Virus record (IMG/VR): IMGVR_UViG_3300008050_000158
Coordinates: 1 to 32,977 of that record
Reading direction: 5' to 3' (one strand)
DNA: 32,977 bases
Source of the DNA: a virus
The notes under the pieces were generated by a model. That model was not told the DNA's origin. It did no database searches and worked only from the letters and a program-made list of their open reading frames with translations. The position numbers and the translations under genes are program-made. Shown here one piece after another: positions 14,433 to 21,300 of this stretch (the first letter of the stretch is position 1; every line of letters starts with the position of its first letter).

Positions 14433-14506
14433 CAGAATCTTGGATAGTCATATTTCTTTGTGTAGTAACAATAGCAATTTTTAACCATTACCAAATGAAG
14501 AGATAG
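14429..14506 (+). CDS. 25-residue membrane peptide
   Basis: The ATG overlaps the stop of the preceding gene (ATGA). The peptide is essentially one hydrophobic helix, WIVIFLCVVTIAIF, with a short polar basic end (NHYQMKR). Coupled translation and a clean helix support a real gene despite its size. Its function is unknown; it could be a small holin or a modulator of the 14085-14432 protein. Confidence 0.5.
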   Translation: MTESWIVIFLCVVTIAIFNHYQMKR

Positions 14507-14508
14507 AC

Positions 14509-14622
14509 ATGAACAACGATATAATGAATGAAATTACCCTTTTGATGTATGCAATTTGTTTGTGTCTATTCATTTGGGTGATATTTGAATGGATGGCAGT
14601 ATTAACATCATTAACGATGTAA
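14509..14622 (+). CDS. 37-residue membrane peptide
   Basis: It begins 2 nt after the previous stop, with GAAGAGA as ribosome site inside the preceding gene. The peptide has an acidic polar head (MNNDIMNEI) and one membrane helix, LLMYAICLCLFIWVIF, then a short tail. It is the third successive membrane protein in this cluster. No family assignment is possible by eye. Confidence 0.5.
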   Translation: MNNDIMNEITLLMYAICLCLFIWVIFEWMAVLTSLTM

Positions 14623-14653
14623 TAAATAATAGTAATAGGAGGTACCACATACC

Positions 14654-14944
14654 ATGAGCAAACTACTTAATAAAAGTGATAAAGTGACACTTATGGCAAT
14701 ATCACTTGAGTTCGCAAGGTTAATTGCACAGCTTTCATGCCGTGTATCAAACAATACCCCTTTCATAGAGGATGAAGAGGAAGCCACGCAAGCTAACTGT
14801 GTTAATCTACAGGCAGTTATGGCGTTGATTCTTGATGTTCAACCCAATGAATTGGCGGAGGCGTTTAAATTAACACGCTCTGGGCAGGATTTGAAAAACA
14901 GAGTTATTGACGAACTTATGACCCGGATTCAGGCTACGGCTTGA
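14654..14944 (+). CDS. Small helical protein, unknown
   Basis: This 96-residue protein is predicted mostly helical: KVTLMAISLEFARLIAQLSC (about 10-29), an acidic loop, LQAVMALILDVQPNELAEAF and a charged C-terminal helix. No membrane segment is convincing. AGGAGGT precedes the ATG with a spacing near 10 nt. A tandem hairpin/terminator lies directly downstream, so this gene ends its transcription unit. Function unknown. Confidence 0.65.
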   Translation: MSKLLNKSDKVTLMAISLEFARLIAQLSCRVSNNTPFIEDEEEATQANCVNLQAVMALILDVQPNELAEAFKLTRSGQDLKNRVIDELMTRIQATA

Positions 14945-14952
14945 CCTGCCCA

Positions 14953-15016
14953 AGTGTGCTAGAAGTAGTACACACTGATAGGGGGAATTCAGACTAATCT
15001 CATCCCCCATCTTTTT
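14953..15016 (+). terminator. Tandem hairpins ending in an intrinsic terminator
   Basis: The first hairpin pairs AGTGTG (14953-14958) with CACACT (14971-14976). The second pairs GAT-GGGGG (14977-14985, one bulged A) with CCCCCATC (15004-15011) and is followed by TTTTT (15012-15016). A TTGACC box at 15015-15020 right behind it may be the -35 of a promoter for the next gene, but the best -10 at 16-nt spacing (TAATCA) is poor. Confidence 0.65.
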
Positions 15017-15066
15017 GACCAGATAAGGTCGGTAAATAATCAAAATTTCATATAAGGAGACACATC

Positions 15067-15339
15067 ATGTCTTATGACACTATGTATCCTAAAACACGAC
15101 CTATAGAAGATAAGATAAAGCTTCTATTAGTTATGAAGGGATACACAAAAACCGATATCCACTTTAGAGGTGACTTAGATTCAACAAAAGACAATCGCTA
15201 CATAAGAAATGGATATTGGGGACATATAGATAAAAATGATATCGAATATGTTTCAAAAATATGCAAAATAACAATAAATGAATTCAGTTTCTTCGATGAA
15301 GATTGTGGATGGAAATATTGTTATGACATACTATCTTAA
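15067..15339 (+). CDS. Small protein, unknown
   Basis: This 90-residue soluble protein starts MSYDTMYPKTRPIEDK. It is rich in Asp, Lys and aromatics (YIRNGYWGHIDKNDIEYV) and ends in an acidic Cys-containing segment. TAAGGAG precedes the ATG at good spacing. It follows the terminator at 14953-15016 and is 16 nt upstream of the ParB-like gene, so it likely leads a new transcription unit. The family is not recognised. Confidence 0.65.
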   Translation: MSYDTMYPKTRPIEDKIKLLLVMKGYTKTDIHFRGDLDSTKDNRYIRNGYWGHIDKNDIEYVSKICKITINEFSFFDEDCGWKYCYDILS

Positions 15340-15355
15340 TACAAGGAGGCTAGAA

Positions 15356-16084
15356 ATGGCTGACAAGATGAAAGAGGTGAAAACCTATAACACTACAGAC
15401 TATGACAAGTTCAAGTATGTATTGTCTAATAGACCAGTAGCCGAACACCACGTCAAGGAAATTATGGCTGAAATACAGCGTAAAGACTTGACAGCAGAAA
15501 ACCCTGTAAAAGTAACAAGGTCATATGAAATTATGGAAGGTCAACATACAGCTGAAGCTTGTAAAAGACTTAACATACCAGTGTATTACATATATACTAA
15601 AATGACTGACTCTGATATAGGTAAGTACAACTCTGTACAAAAATCGTGGTCTTATGACAATATTCTTAACCATTACTGTGTTAAGGGTGTTGAAGACTAC
15701 AGAATCTTAGCAGGATTCAGAAGAAGGCATCCATACCCATTGTCTACAATCATAATATTGCTGTCAGGTAGAAATACCAAGAAGCTAATGACTGAATTTA
15801 GAAATGGTGAGTTTACAATAACTCAAAGACTGGATACAGTAGAAGAACTATTGAGCCAAATAGGTGAATTCAAAGAATATAATGACAAGATTTATCGTCA
15901 TCGTACATTTGTATTAGCCTATATTGATGTTCTTACCCACCCCGATTTCGACCATACGACATTTATTCATAAATTGTCACTAAGTCCTAATCGTTTTGTT
16001 AAGTGCGACAGTCGTAAAGAATACTTCAGAATGATTGAAGATATTTACAACAAGCGTAATAACAACCCAATAAGACTATTTTAG
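15356..16084 (+). CDS. ParB N-terminal-like domain protein
   Basis: I start this gene at ATG 15356, which has an AAGGAGG ribosome site; a longer in-frame start at 15278 lies inside the previous gene. The resulting 242-residue protein has a ParB/sulfiredoxin-fold domain: NRPVAEHHVKEIMAEI (25-40), a strand region ENPVKVTRSYEIMEG, and the signature EGQHTAEACKRLNIPVYYI (61-79), equivalent to the G-H-R-x-x-A loop of ParB. Domains of this fold bind or hydrolyse CTP in ParB, and several phage relatives act as nucleases or regulators. No HTH or partner ParA is visible nearby, so plasmid-type partition is unlikely. The exact activity is unknown. Confidence 0.7.
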   Translation: MADKMKEVKTYNTTDYDKFKYVLSNRPVAEHHVKEIMAEIQRKDLTAENPVKVTRSYEIMEGQHTAEACKRLNIPVYYIYTKMTDSDIGKYNSVQKSWSYDNILNHYCVKGVEDYRILAGFRRRHPYPLSTIIILLSGRNTKKLMTEFRNGEFTITQRLDTVEELLSQIGEFKEYNDKIYRHRTFVLAYIDVLTHPDFDHTTFIHKLSLSPNRFVKCDSRKEYFRMIEDIYNKRNNNPIRLF

Positions 16085-16093
16085 GAGGTAATT

Positions 16094-16699
16094 ATGGGAT
16101 TTGATTTATATGGTCTAGCACCAGATAATCCAAATAACCTAAAAGCACCTAGCTTAGACTGGTCTCGTTCAGATATTACTGAAGACGAGAAAACTGAGTA
16201 CCTTAAAGCCTCTGATGAGCATCGTAAGAATGTCAGAGGCGAGTACTTCAGAGCCAATGTTTGGTGGTGGCGACCAATTTGGAATTTTACTTGCAATGCT
16301 TGTGATAATATACTCACAAGAAACGATATGGAGAGCGGTCATTCAAATGATTACCATAAAATAAGCAAGACGAAAGCTAAAAGAATCGCTACTAGGTTAA
16401 AAAAGACTATTCAAAATGGTTCAGCACAGAAATATGAAGATGATACTAAAGCAAGGTCAAAAATTGCGAAGGTAAGAAACGATGAAATCAATGCTGCATT
16501 GAAAATAGTAGAAAACGAAGCTAAACGAGTTACAAAGAATCAAAATCTAGCACCCTGTGATTTTCCTAAGCAATATAAGGATAAATGGGATGAAATTTAC
16601 GCCAAAAGGTCATGGGACAGTTCCTATCCTTTTGAAGTAAAGTTTCTGCAAGAATTCATTGAATTTTGTGAATCGTCTGGTGGATTTGAGATAGGCTGA
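16094..16699 (+). CDS. Phage protein with Trp-rich motif, unknown function
   Basis: This 201-residue protein starts MGFDLYGLAPDNPNN. Its striking core is GEYFRANVWWWRPIW (about 48-62), followed by a single CNAC cysteine pair and a Lys-rich helical region. I associate the MGFDLYG start plus YFR-N-WWWRP motif with a widespread family of uncharacterised phage proteins in early regions. An AGGAGG ribosome site 6 nt before the ATG is excellent. It follows the ParB-like gene by 9 nt, so the two are co-transcribed. Confidence 0.75.
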   Translation: MGFDLYGLAPDNPNNLKAPSLDWSRSDITEDEKTEYLKASDEHRKNVRGEYFRANVWWWRPIWNFTCNACDNILTRNDMESGHSNDYHKISKTKAKRIATRLKKTIQNGSAQKYEDDTKARSKIAKVRNDEINAALKIVENEAKRVTKNQNLAPCDFPKQYKDKWDEIYAKRSWDSSYPFEVKFLQEFIEFCESSGGFEIG

Positions 16700-16708
16700 A
16701 ACTTAATG

Positions 16709-16776
16709 CAGGCGAGATAAACACATATCTGTCAAGGTAGTGTTGGTTGTTATCCACAATTACACCATCTCGCCTG
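16709..16776 (+). other. Intergenic long-range stem with nested hairpin
   Basis: CAGGCGAGAT (16709-16718) pairs perfectly with ATCTCGCCTG (16767-16776). The 48-nt enclosed segment contains a nested hairpin (GTGT and TTGT pairing with ACAA and ACAC around TATCC). It fills the 118-nt gap before the Cas4-like gene. A possible promoter, TTGCCT (16777-16782) with TAAATT (16800-16805) at 17 nt, abuts its 3' arm. No T-run follows, so it is not a standard terminator. Confidence 0.5.
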
Positions 16777-16817
16777 TTGCCTTTAACCCTTAATATTATT
16801 AAATTTAGGACACATTT

Positions 16818-17540
16818 ATGAATGAAATAGTTGACATTTATGACTGGTTTTTAAGAAGAGAGCAACAAGTTAGAGACCCCAAGTTCAAGAATTGGTTTAG
16901 GGCTTCATCTGCAGGTTCTTGCTTCAAGAAACAGTGGTTCAATATCAATGAATACGAACAATCAGAATTAGACGAAAGAGTTATGAGACTTTTACGCTTA
17001 GGTACTATTGTTCACGCTGATATTGAAACAGCAGTCAATCAATATGTAGAACATAATAAAGATGTAAATATAATAACAGAAAGTGAAATTGAAATACCAG
17101 AATTAAAAGTGGTAGGTCATTTAGACATTGCTACCGTCACTAATAATGACGATGAAGTCTCTGTTGATATTTATGATGTTAAAACTTGTGCCTCCTATAA
17201 ATGGAGAATGAAGTTCGGTAGAAACCGAGAAAAGAATCCAAGTTTTAACTATGAATTACAAGTAGGTACATATGGTCTTGGTATACAAGCATTGTACGAC
17301 ACAGATAATATAACACTCAGTTTGCTTTGGTATAATAAAGATACCTCAGCTATGAGAAAGCAAGAGATTGACGCTGTACAGTGGACATCTGCTGCTCTTG
17401 AATATTGGACAGAGTGTACTGAAGCCTTAGAAGGTGTCACAGACCCAGATACAATGATGCCAGGACTAGATTATGGCGTTCCTATGATGGACTGGGAGTG
17501 TAGATACTGTGGCTTCACTAAACATTGTAAAGGAATATAA
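16818..17540 (+). CDS. Cas4/RecB-like PD-(D/E)XK exonuclease with probable Fe-S cluster
   Basis: This 240-residue nuclease shows GTIVHADIE (62-70) with His66, GHLD (100-103), DVKTC with Asp120 and Lys122, and the QxxxY motif ELQVGTYGLG (Gln148, Tyr152): the RecB-type catalytic set. Cys35 together with Cys228, Cys231 and Cys237 matches the four-cysteine 4Fe-4S ligand pattern of Cas4/AddB-type enzymes. It is not part of a CRISPR locus; none is visible. Its stop overlaps the start of a Rad52-like annealing protein (TAATG), so the pair probably makes 3' single strands and anneals them, like phage exonuclease/annealase systems. The ribosome site is weak (AGGA). Confidence 0.85.
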   Translation: MNEIVDIYDWFLRREQQVRDPKFKNWFRASSAGSCFKKQWFNINEYEQSELDERVMRLLRLGTIVHADIETAVNQYVEHNKDVNIITESEIEIPELKVVGHLDIATVTNNDDEVSVDIYDVKTCASYKWRMKFGRNREKNPSFNYELQVGTYGLGIQALYDTDNITLSLLWYNKDTSAMRKQEIDAVQWTSAALEYWTECTEALEGVTDPDTMMPGLDYGVPMMDWECRYCGFTKHCKGI

Positions 17541-18154
17541 TGAGTGAAATAATAATACAAGATGACTTAGTTGATATAAAAGAAAGATTAGGTAATCTTA
17601 CAAAACAACATACTTCTATAAGTGATATGGTTACACCTAAGGCTTATATAAAGAAGAAAATGGGCTTGGATTATGTCGAAATAGGATATATGAAAGCCAT
17701 TGCTGATAAAGAATTTCCAGGTTGGTCTTGGGAAATCATTAATAGCGAAGCATTAGGCTCAGAAGCCTATGTCGTTCATGGTAGACTCAAATGGTATGAC
17801 AATGGAGTAATGCGTATAGGTGATATGGTAGCAGCACATCGTATCCAGAAGAAACAAGGCACACAAGTATTTGTAGATGTTGGTAATGATATTAAAGCAG
17901 CTAACACCGATTGTATGAAGAAAGCACTCAATATGTACTTGAATATTGCAGATGACGTATACAAAAATCAATATGAAGACCCTTCATTATCAGATGAACA
18001 AATCAAAGCAATAAGAGTATTAGCTGATGAAATAAGCGCTGATAAATTGATTGAAATGGACACTCTTATTGAAAATAGTAAAATCAATGCCCTTAATTAC
18101 AAGGGTGTGATAGCTAAATTAGAAAGAATAAAGGAATCAGATGAAACCATTTAG
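17540..18154 (+). CDS. Rad52-like single-strand annealing protein (predicted)
   Basis: This 204-residue protein resembles the Rad52/Rad22 annealing fold: YVEIGYMKAIADKEFPGWSW (45-64), a strand pair (VVHGRLKWYDNGVMRIGDM), and DIKAANTDCMKKAL (117-130), which corresponds to the AVTDALKRAL helix of Rad52 proteins. The rest is helical and acidic. Such proteins anneal complementary single strands for phage recombination and concatemer formation. It is translationally coupled to the Cas4-like nuclease and overlaps the next gene by 14 nt. The match is by pattern, not alignment; other annealase families remain possible. Confidence 0.6.
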   Translation: MSEIIIQDDLVDIKERLGNLTKQHTSISDMVTPKAYIKKKMGLDYVEIGYMKAIADKEFPGWSWEIINSEALGSEAYVVHGRLKWYDNGVMRIGDMVAAHRIQKKQGTQVFVDVGNDIKAANTDCMKKALNMYLNIADDVYKNQYEDPSLSDEQIKAIRVLADEISADKLIEMDTLIENSKINALNYKGVIAKLERIKESDETI

Positions 18155-18413
18155 TAAAATAGACGAAGGTCTGTTAACAGAAGGTTTAGAATACACTATT
18201 GGTATCAATGATGGTACGATGTTTAATCGTGTCATATATAAGGGTATTAAGCTCTTTAATGGTAAACCAATGATGTGTTTTGAAACAGAACAAAAGTCTC
18301 AGTTATCAGTAAATCCGAGTTATCATTCATTTATATTGGAAGATAATACGCAATTTCCTGTGCCTGAGGATTTTCAATCAAACAACAAAGAAGGAGATAC
18401 CAAAAATGGGTAA
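18141..18413 (+). CDS. Small beta-rich protein in recombination operon
   Basis: This 90-residue protein contains TEGLEYTIGINDGTMFNRVI and a strand-rich middle (KGIKLFNGKPMMCFETEQ), then a polar tail. The pattern (short strands with VIYKGIKLFNG) suggests a small barrel. It overlaps the annealing protein by 14 nt and the next gene by 8 nt, so the four genes are one coupled set. AAAGGA serves as ribosome site. Function unknown. Confidence 0.65.
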   Translation: MKPFSKIDEGLLTEGLEYTIGINDGTMFNRVIYKGIKLFNGKPMMCFETEQKSQLSVNPSYHSFILEDNTQFPVPEDFQSNNKEGDTKNG

Positions 18414-18681
18414 ACTCACAGTAGCTGACGCTGAAAAGCTGAAGAAAGACGGACTCTTAGATGATAAAACCATCAACCAAATGCAAGAAGAAGGTCTAAT
18501 AAGTAAAGGCAGACGGTCTACAAAACGATACATGAAGACATCAGATGGTGCATGGGTATCGCCACAGCTCTATTTTCAAGGAGTTAATGGTAAGAAATAC
18601 TCAAAAAAGATGGAAGAGTTTCGACAAGCATTTAATACGTTAGTCGAAAAGTTCGCTACTAGTAAAACTACAAACAAATAG
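18406..18681 (+). CDS. Small basic protein upstream of SSB-like gene
   Basis: This 91-residue basic protein starts MGKLTVADAEKLKKDGLLDD, a helix-turn arrangement, and continues with KGRRSTKRYMKTSDGAWVSP. It has a Lys-rich C-terminal helix. GAAGGAG lies 9 nt before the ATG. Its place between an annealing protein and an SSB-like protein suggests a DNA metabolism helper. No motif is diagnostic. Confidence 0.65.
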   Translation: MGKLTVADAEKLKKDGLLDDKTINQMQEEGLISKGRRSTKRYMKTSDGAWVSPQLYFQGVNGKKYSKKMEEFRQAFNTLVEKFATSKTTNK

Positions 18682-18690
18682 GAGTATCAA

Positions 18691-19266
18691 TTGAAAGCTC
18701 TAGAGAACACAACCTTCAATGAAAGCACAGATGCGTTCCAGCCGATTGTGGCTGGTACATATCCTGCTCATGTTACTGCTTTTGAATCAAGAGAAATTAA
18801 CGATTCTATCGTTTTTAATCTGACATTCAAATTAGCAGATAAAGTGGGAGAGATGGAAGTGCCTGTCTATTCACAAATAGATGGTGCATATACACCAACT
18901 CTTGATGAGAATCAAAATCCTATAACAAGGAAAGCGACTCATCTGGTAGGTAAGGAAATACGCTCAACAGGAGTGTGGCTTACGCCTAGCCCTAAAGAAG
19001 GCGAAGGATGGAAGAACAGAAAATACAAGGAATTCTTTGAAAGCATGGGTGTATCATTCCCTGTCGATGACAGCGGTAATGTTGCTCTTGGGGAAATAGA
19101 AGAAGAAGATGTACTGGGATTTCCATGCCTAGCTAAAGTTGGTGAGCAACAGTTCACTAATAAAGAGGGAGAAGAAAAGACGACTATGCGTGTCTTTGTA
19201 ACTTATCCCTGGAATGGAGGACAGAAACTTACTGCTGACGAGATTGGCAGTGACGTTCCGTTCTAA
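18691..19266 (+). CDS. SSB-like single-stranded DNA-binding protein (predicted)
   Basis: This 191-residue protein starts at TTG with AGGAG about 6 nt upstream. The body is beta-rich (VAGTYPAHVTAFESREI, then IVFNLTFKLADKV), like OB-fold proteins, with an acidic segment (GEIEEEDVLGFP) and a C-terminus ending SDVPF. An acidic tip ending in Pro-Phe is the hallmark by which bacterial SSB recruits partners. It lies right behind the exonuclease and annealing genes, where phage SSBs are common. It is not a close match to canonical SSB sequence, so the call rests on tail, size and context. Confidence 0.65.
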   Translation: MKALENTTFNESTDAFQPIVAGTYPAHVTAFESREINDSIVFNLTFKLADKVGEMEVPVYSQIDGAYTPTLDENQNPITRKATHLVGKEIRSTGVWLTPSPKEGEGWKNRKYKEFFESMGVSFPVDDSGNVALGEIEEEDVLGFPCLAKVGEQQFTNKEGEEKTTMRVFVTYPWNGGQKLTADEIGSDVPF

Positions 19267-19278
19267 CCTTCCACATAC

Positions 19279-19441
19279 CAGTAGGCTGGACACCGCATCC
19301 GTTCAGCCTGCTGTTATAGATATAGGCTCAAGAGTCAAACTCTTTAAAGTTATGGGTAATATCTATTAATAGGGCATCTGTCGTGTAAAGTAGCTACCAA
19401 AAGGGATATAACACAAACAACACGTTTCCTTCAGATGCCCT
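19279..19441 (+). other. Three-hairpin intergenic region after the SSB-like gene
   Basis: The 194-nt gap 19267-19460 has no gene but three stems. CAGTAGGCTG (19279-19288) pairs with CAGCCTGCTG (19304-19313), including one G-U pair on the plus strand. AAGAGT (19330-19335) pairs with ACTCTT (19339-19344). AGGGCATCTG (19371-19380) pairs with CAGATGCCCT (19432-19441) and encloses CGTGT/ACACG (19382-19386/19420-19424). None ends in a good T-run. It may be an mRNA-processing region or a small RNA. Confidence 0.5.
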
Positions 19442-19460
19442 TCACTTTAAGGAGAATAAA

Positions 19461-19727
19461 ATGAAACGAGAAACACAGAGAGCAAAAGTAAAAAGATGGC
19501 TACTAAACGATAAAACATTAACACCGATAGAAGCACTTGAAATGTTTGGATGTTTTAGATTAGCAGCTATAGTCCATAACTTAAGGGACGAAGATAATAT
19601 GAATATACATACAGAGCTTGTAACCAATAAATATGGCACTAAATATGCAAGATATAATTTGGTAAAAAGCTCAATAAATGACAGTATATTAGATGAGTTA
19701 AACCCAAGTGGAGAATGGCGACAATGA
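19461..19727 (+). CDS. Small winged-helix/HTH-type phage protein
   Basis: This 88-residue protein starts MKRETQRAKVKRWLLN and carries a common phage helix-turn-helix pattern: LTPIEALEMFGCFRLAAIVH (about 20-39), followed by a wing with TELVTNKYGTKYARYNL. These short proteins are frequent in phage early regions and are presumed DNA-binding regulators. TAAGGAG precedes the ATG. Its stop overlaps the next start (ATGA). Its target is unknown. Confidence 0.75.
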   Translation: MKRETQRAKVKRWLLNDKTLTPIEALEMFGCFRLAAIVHNLRDEDNMNIHTELVTNKYGTKYARYNLVKSSINDSILDELNPSGEWRQ

Positions 19728-19993
19728 AAAAACTATTTCATCAAGAAAAAATTGGTATCGCTTTGACTGAAGAAGAATTTGAAGACTTACACTCATGCGT
19801 CCAAGAAGTAGCATCAAGAATGGAAACCTCGGCAGATAAACAATGGGGTGGTCTATTTATAAAAAAGAAAGTTATTACACTAAGAAAATTGGCTGAAGAA
19901 TTAATGTCAATTAGAAACCAGCAAGGGGTACAAAATGTCGAAGACGTTGAATACAAAGGACTTCCTAAAGAAAACTGCGAAACTTGCGAATGA
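19724..19993 (+). CDS. Small acidic helical protein
   Basis: I choose ATG 19724, which overlaps the previous stop (ATGA) and has GGAG 10 nt upstream; ATG 19715 has only 1 nt of spacing. The 89-residue product is helical (ALTEEEFEDLHSCVQEVASR, then KKVITLRKLAEELMSIRN) with two C-terminal cysteines (CETCE). Its last 59 nt are shared with the next gene in another frame. Function unknown. Confidence 0.6.
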   Translation: MKKLFHQEKIGIALTEEEFEDLHSCVQEVASRMETSADKQWGGLFIKKKVITLRKLAEELMSIRNQQGVQNVEDVEYKGLPKENCETCE

Positions 19994-20261
19994 AAAAGTA
20001 GGATATTCTGCCGGTAAAGATAAATATTTTTTAGGTTCATTACCCTTAGGTACTATCTTTGAAACAGATACCTGCAGAGGTATTCTTCTTCAATCTTCTG
20101 TTAATGCCCAAGTCCAGATTTTTCATATAAAATTGGAAAACTTGGATGATAAATCTCATGCGAAAAGCCTGGTTGGTAAAAGCATATGGTCTTGGGCAAC
20201 AGAAGTATATTTAATAAAACTCGGAATAATAAAGGAGACAAATAATGAATCATTGGATTGA
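19935..20261 (+). CDS. Small protein, unknown
   Basis: This 108-residue basic protein starts MSKTLNTKDFLKKTAKLANE. Its middle is beta-rich (GSLPLGTIFETDTCRGILLQ), and its C-terminal half contains SIWSWATEVYLIKLGI. AAGGGG lies at usable spacing before the ATG inside the preceding gene. The long 59-nt overlap is unusual for this block. The family is not recognised. Confidence 0.6.
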   Translation: MSKTLNTKDFLKKTAKLANEKVGYSAGKDKYFLGSLPLGTIFETDTCRGILLQSSVNAQVQIFHIKLENLDDKSHAKSLVGKSIWSWATEVYLIKLGIIKETNNESLD

Positions 20262-20427
20262 TACTCTCATAGAGGAACAATACTTCCCATTTTATGAATT
20301 TATGTGGGTATGTATGTTAGGTCTATGGTGGAGCGTTATAGTAAGACTAAGAAGGATTGAATCTAAGGTAGATGAAATCGAAGAAATTGAAATGGATATA
20401 ATATCTGAAATAGTGGAGGAAAGATGA
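20245..20427 (+). CDS. Membrane-anchored coiled-coil peptide (60 residues)
   Basis: One membrane helix (about 14-34, PFYEFMWVCMLGLWWSVIV) is followed by an acidic helical tail of heptad type (RRIESKVDEIEEIEMDII). AAAGGAG precedes the ATG at good spacing. It overlaps its neighbours by 17 nt and 4 nt (ATGA). Its architecture resembles small spanin- or holin-regulator-like proteins, but its place in the early block argues against a dedicated lysis role. Confidence 0.65.
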   Translation: MNHWIDTLIEEQYFPFYEFMWVCMLGLWWSVIVRLRRIESKVDEIEEIEMDIISEIVEER

Positions 20428-20579
20428 TTGTATTAAATATAGCAGAATGGATAGCAAATTTATTCATACTTGGTATAGCAGCCCTAATATGGGTTGTAGC
20501 ATTATTTGGATTCGCTATGATGATAAATATAGCTGTAGAAGCAGCTAGAAAAATGGGGAGTGACAAATGGGTAAAATGA
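20424..20579 (+). CDS. 51-residue membrane protein
   Basis: The ATG overlaps the stop of the preceding membrane gene (ATGA), and GGAGGAAAG supplies the ribosome site. The peptide has one long hydrophobic region, FILGIAALIWVVALFGFAMM, flanked by IAEWIAN and a basic tail (AARKMGSDKWVK). With 20245-20427 it forms a coupled pair of small membrane proteins, which may act as a two-component complex. That is inference. Confidence 0.6.
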   Translation: MIVLNIAEWIANLFILGIAALIWVVALFGFAMMINIAVEAARKMGSDKWVK

Positions 20580-20821
20580 GTTATATACATCATCTATGTG
20601 AAACAAATAATAAAAAAGCACTAGTAGAAGAACTTGGAAGCACTCGTATGGCTGAAGGATTCTTAGAAGCACATAAAGAAATGAGAAACAAGAAATATAA
20701 CAAAGCATTTGGTAAATTAAATGAAATAGTAAATGATAGTATCAATGAATATACAAGTCAATGTTGTGATGCTAAAATAATACATCACGATATATGTTCA
20801 TCGTGTAAGGAGCATATCTAA
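20567..20821 (+). CDS. Small protein with C-terminal zinc-binding Cys pairs
   Basis: This 84-residue protein has a helical, Lys-rich body (STRMAEGFLEAHKEMRNKKY) and a C-terminal CCDAKI...CSSC arrangement (about 66-81), matching a small zinc ribbon. A GGGGAG ribosome site lies before ATG 20567, and an in-frame ATG at 20576 is an alternative. It ends in a TAATG junction with another Cys-containing gene. Function unknown; zinc ribbons in phage early genes often contact nucleic acid. Confidence 0.65.
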   Translation: MGKMSYIHHLCETNNKKALVEELGSTRMAEGFLEAHKEMRNKKYNKAFGKLNEIVNDSINEYTSQCCDAKIIHHDICSSCKEHI

Positions 20822-21300
20822 TGCCTACGCCATTTATGTGCCATTGGTGTGATAAGCCAACAATGAATGAAAGTGGAATATGTATTGAATGTGAACAGAA
20901 ATATGAAGAAGGTAATAAAGATATAGCAGAATCTGTAAGAGAACTTGAAACTAGAATAAGATGGTTAGAAGATGGGTTAAAACAAATTGCAAGTAAAACA
21001 TTAGGATTAGACAATGAAATACAAGCAGTATTAGATGGAGAACCTACAACAGCTGATGAACATAATAAGGACTTTATTGAATACAGAGATACTGGAGATG
21101 AAAATGTTGTTCGTATATCTGATGTAAATAAAGAAATAGCTGAAGAATGGCATGATAAAGAGAAGATGCTGTGGAACAGAGATAGAGAAGAAAAAATCAG
21201 AAAAGAATCATATGAAAAAAGTAAAGAAATAACCGAAGAAGATAGGAAAAATTATAAAAAATCAATGGTTACAAGTATAGGATATAGAGGTGAAGACTAA
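20821..21300 (+). CDS. Zinc-ribbon plus coiled-coil protein
   Basis: This 159-residue protein has an N-terminal zinc ribbon, CHWCDKPTMNESGICIECE (Cys7, Cys10, Cys21, Cys24), then a long charged helix (about 30-60, ESVRELETRIRWLEDGLK) and a second charged helical part rich in Glu/Lys (about 105-150). The layout suggests a dimeric nucleic-acid or protein adaptor. Start and stop are coupled to both neighbours. Its exact role is unknown. Confidence 0.65.
   Translation: MPTPFMCHWCDKPTMNESGICIECEQKYEEGNKDIAESVRELETRIRWLEDGLKQIASKTLGLDNEIQAVLDGEPTTADEHNKDFIEYRDTGDENVVRISDVNKEIAEEWHDKEKMLWNRDREEKIRKESYEKSKEITEEDRKNYKKSMVTSIGYRGED

Noticed and set aside
15278-15355. Longer N-terminus for the ParB-like protein
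   Set aside because: That extension lies in the previous gene in another frame; ATG 15356 has an AAGGAGG site and a typical protein start.
16818-17540. CRISPR-associated Cas4 belonging to a phage CRISPR system
   Set aside because: No repeat-spacer array or other cas genes are in the window; context is phage recombination.
19741-20040. Minus-strand 99-codon frame
   Set aside because: Antisense to two coupled plus-strand genes; Ser/Phe-rich composition typical of antisense of Glu/Lys-rich genes.
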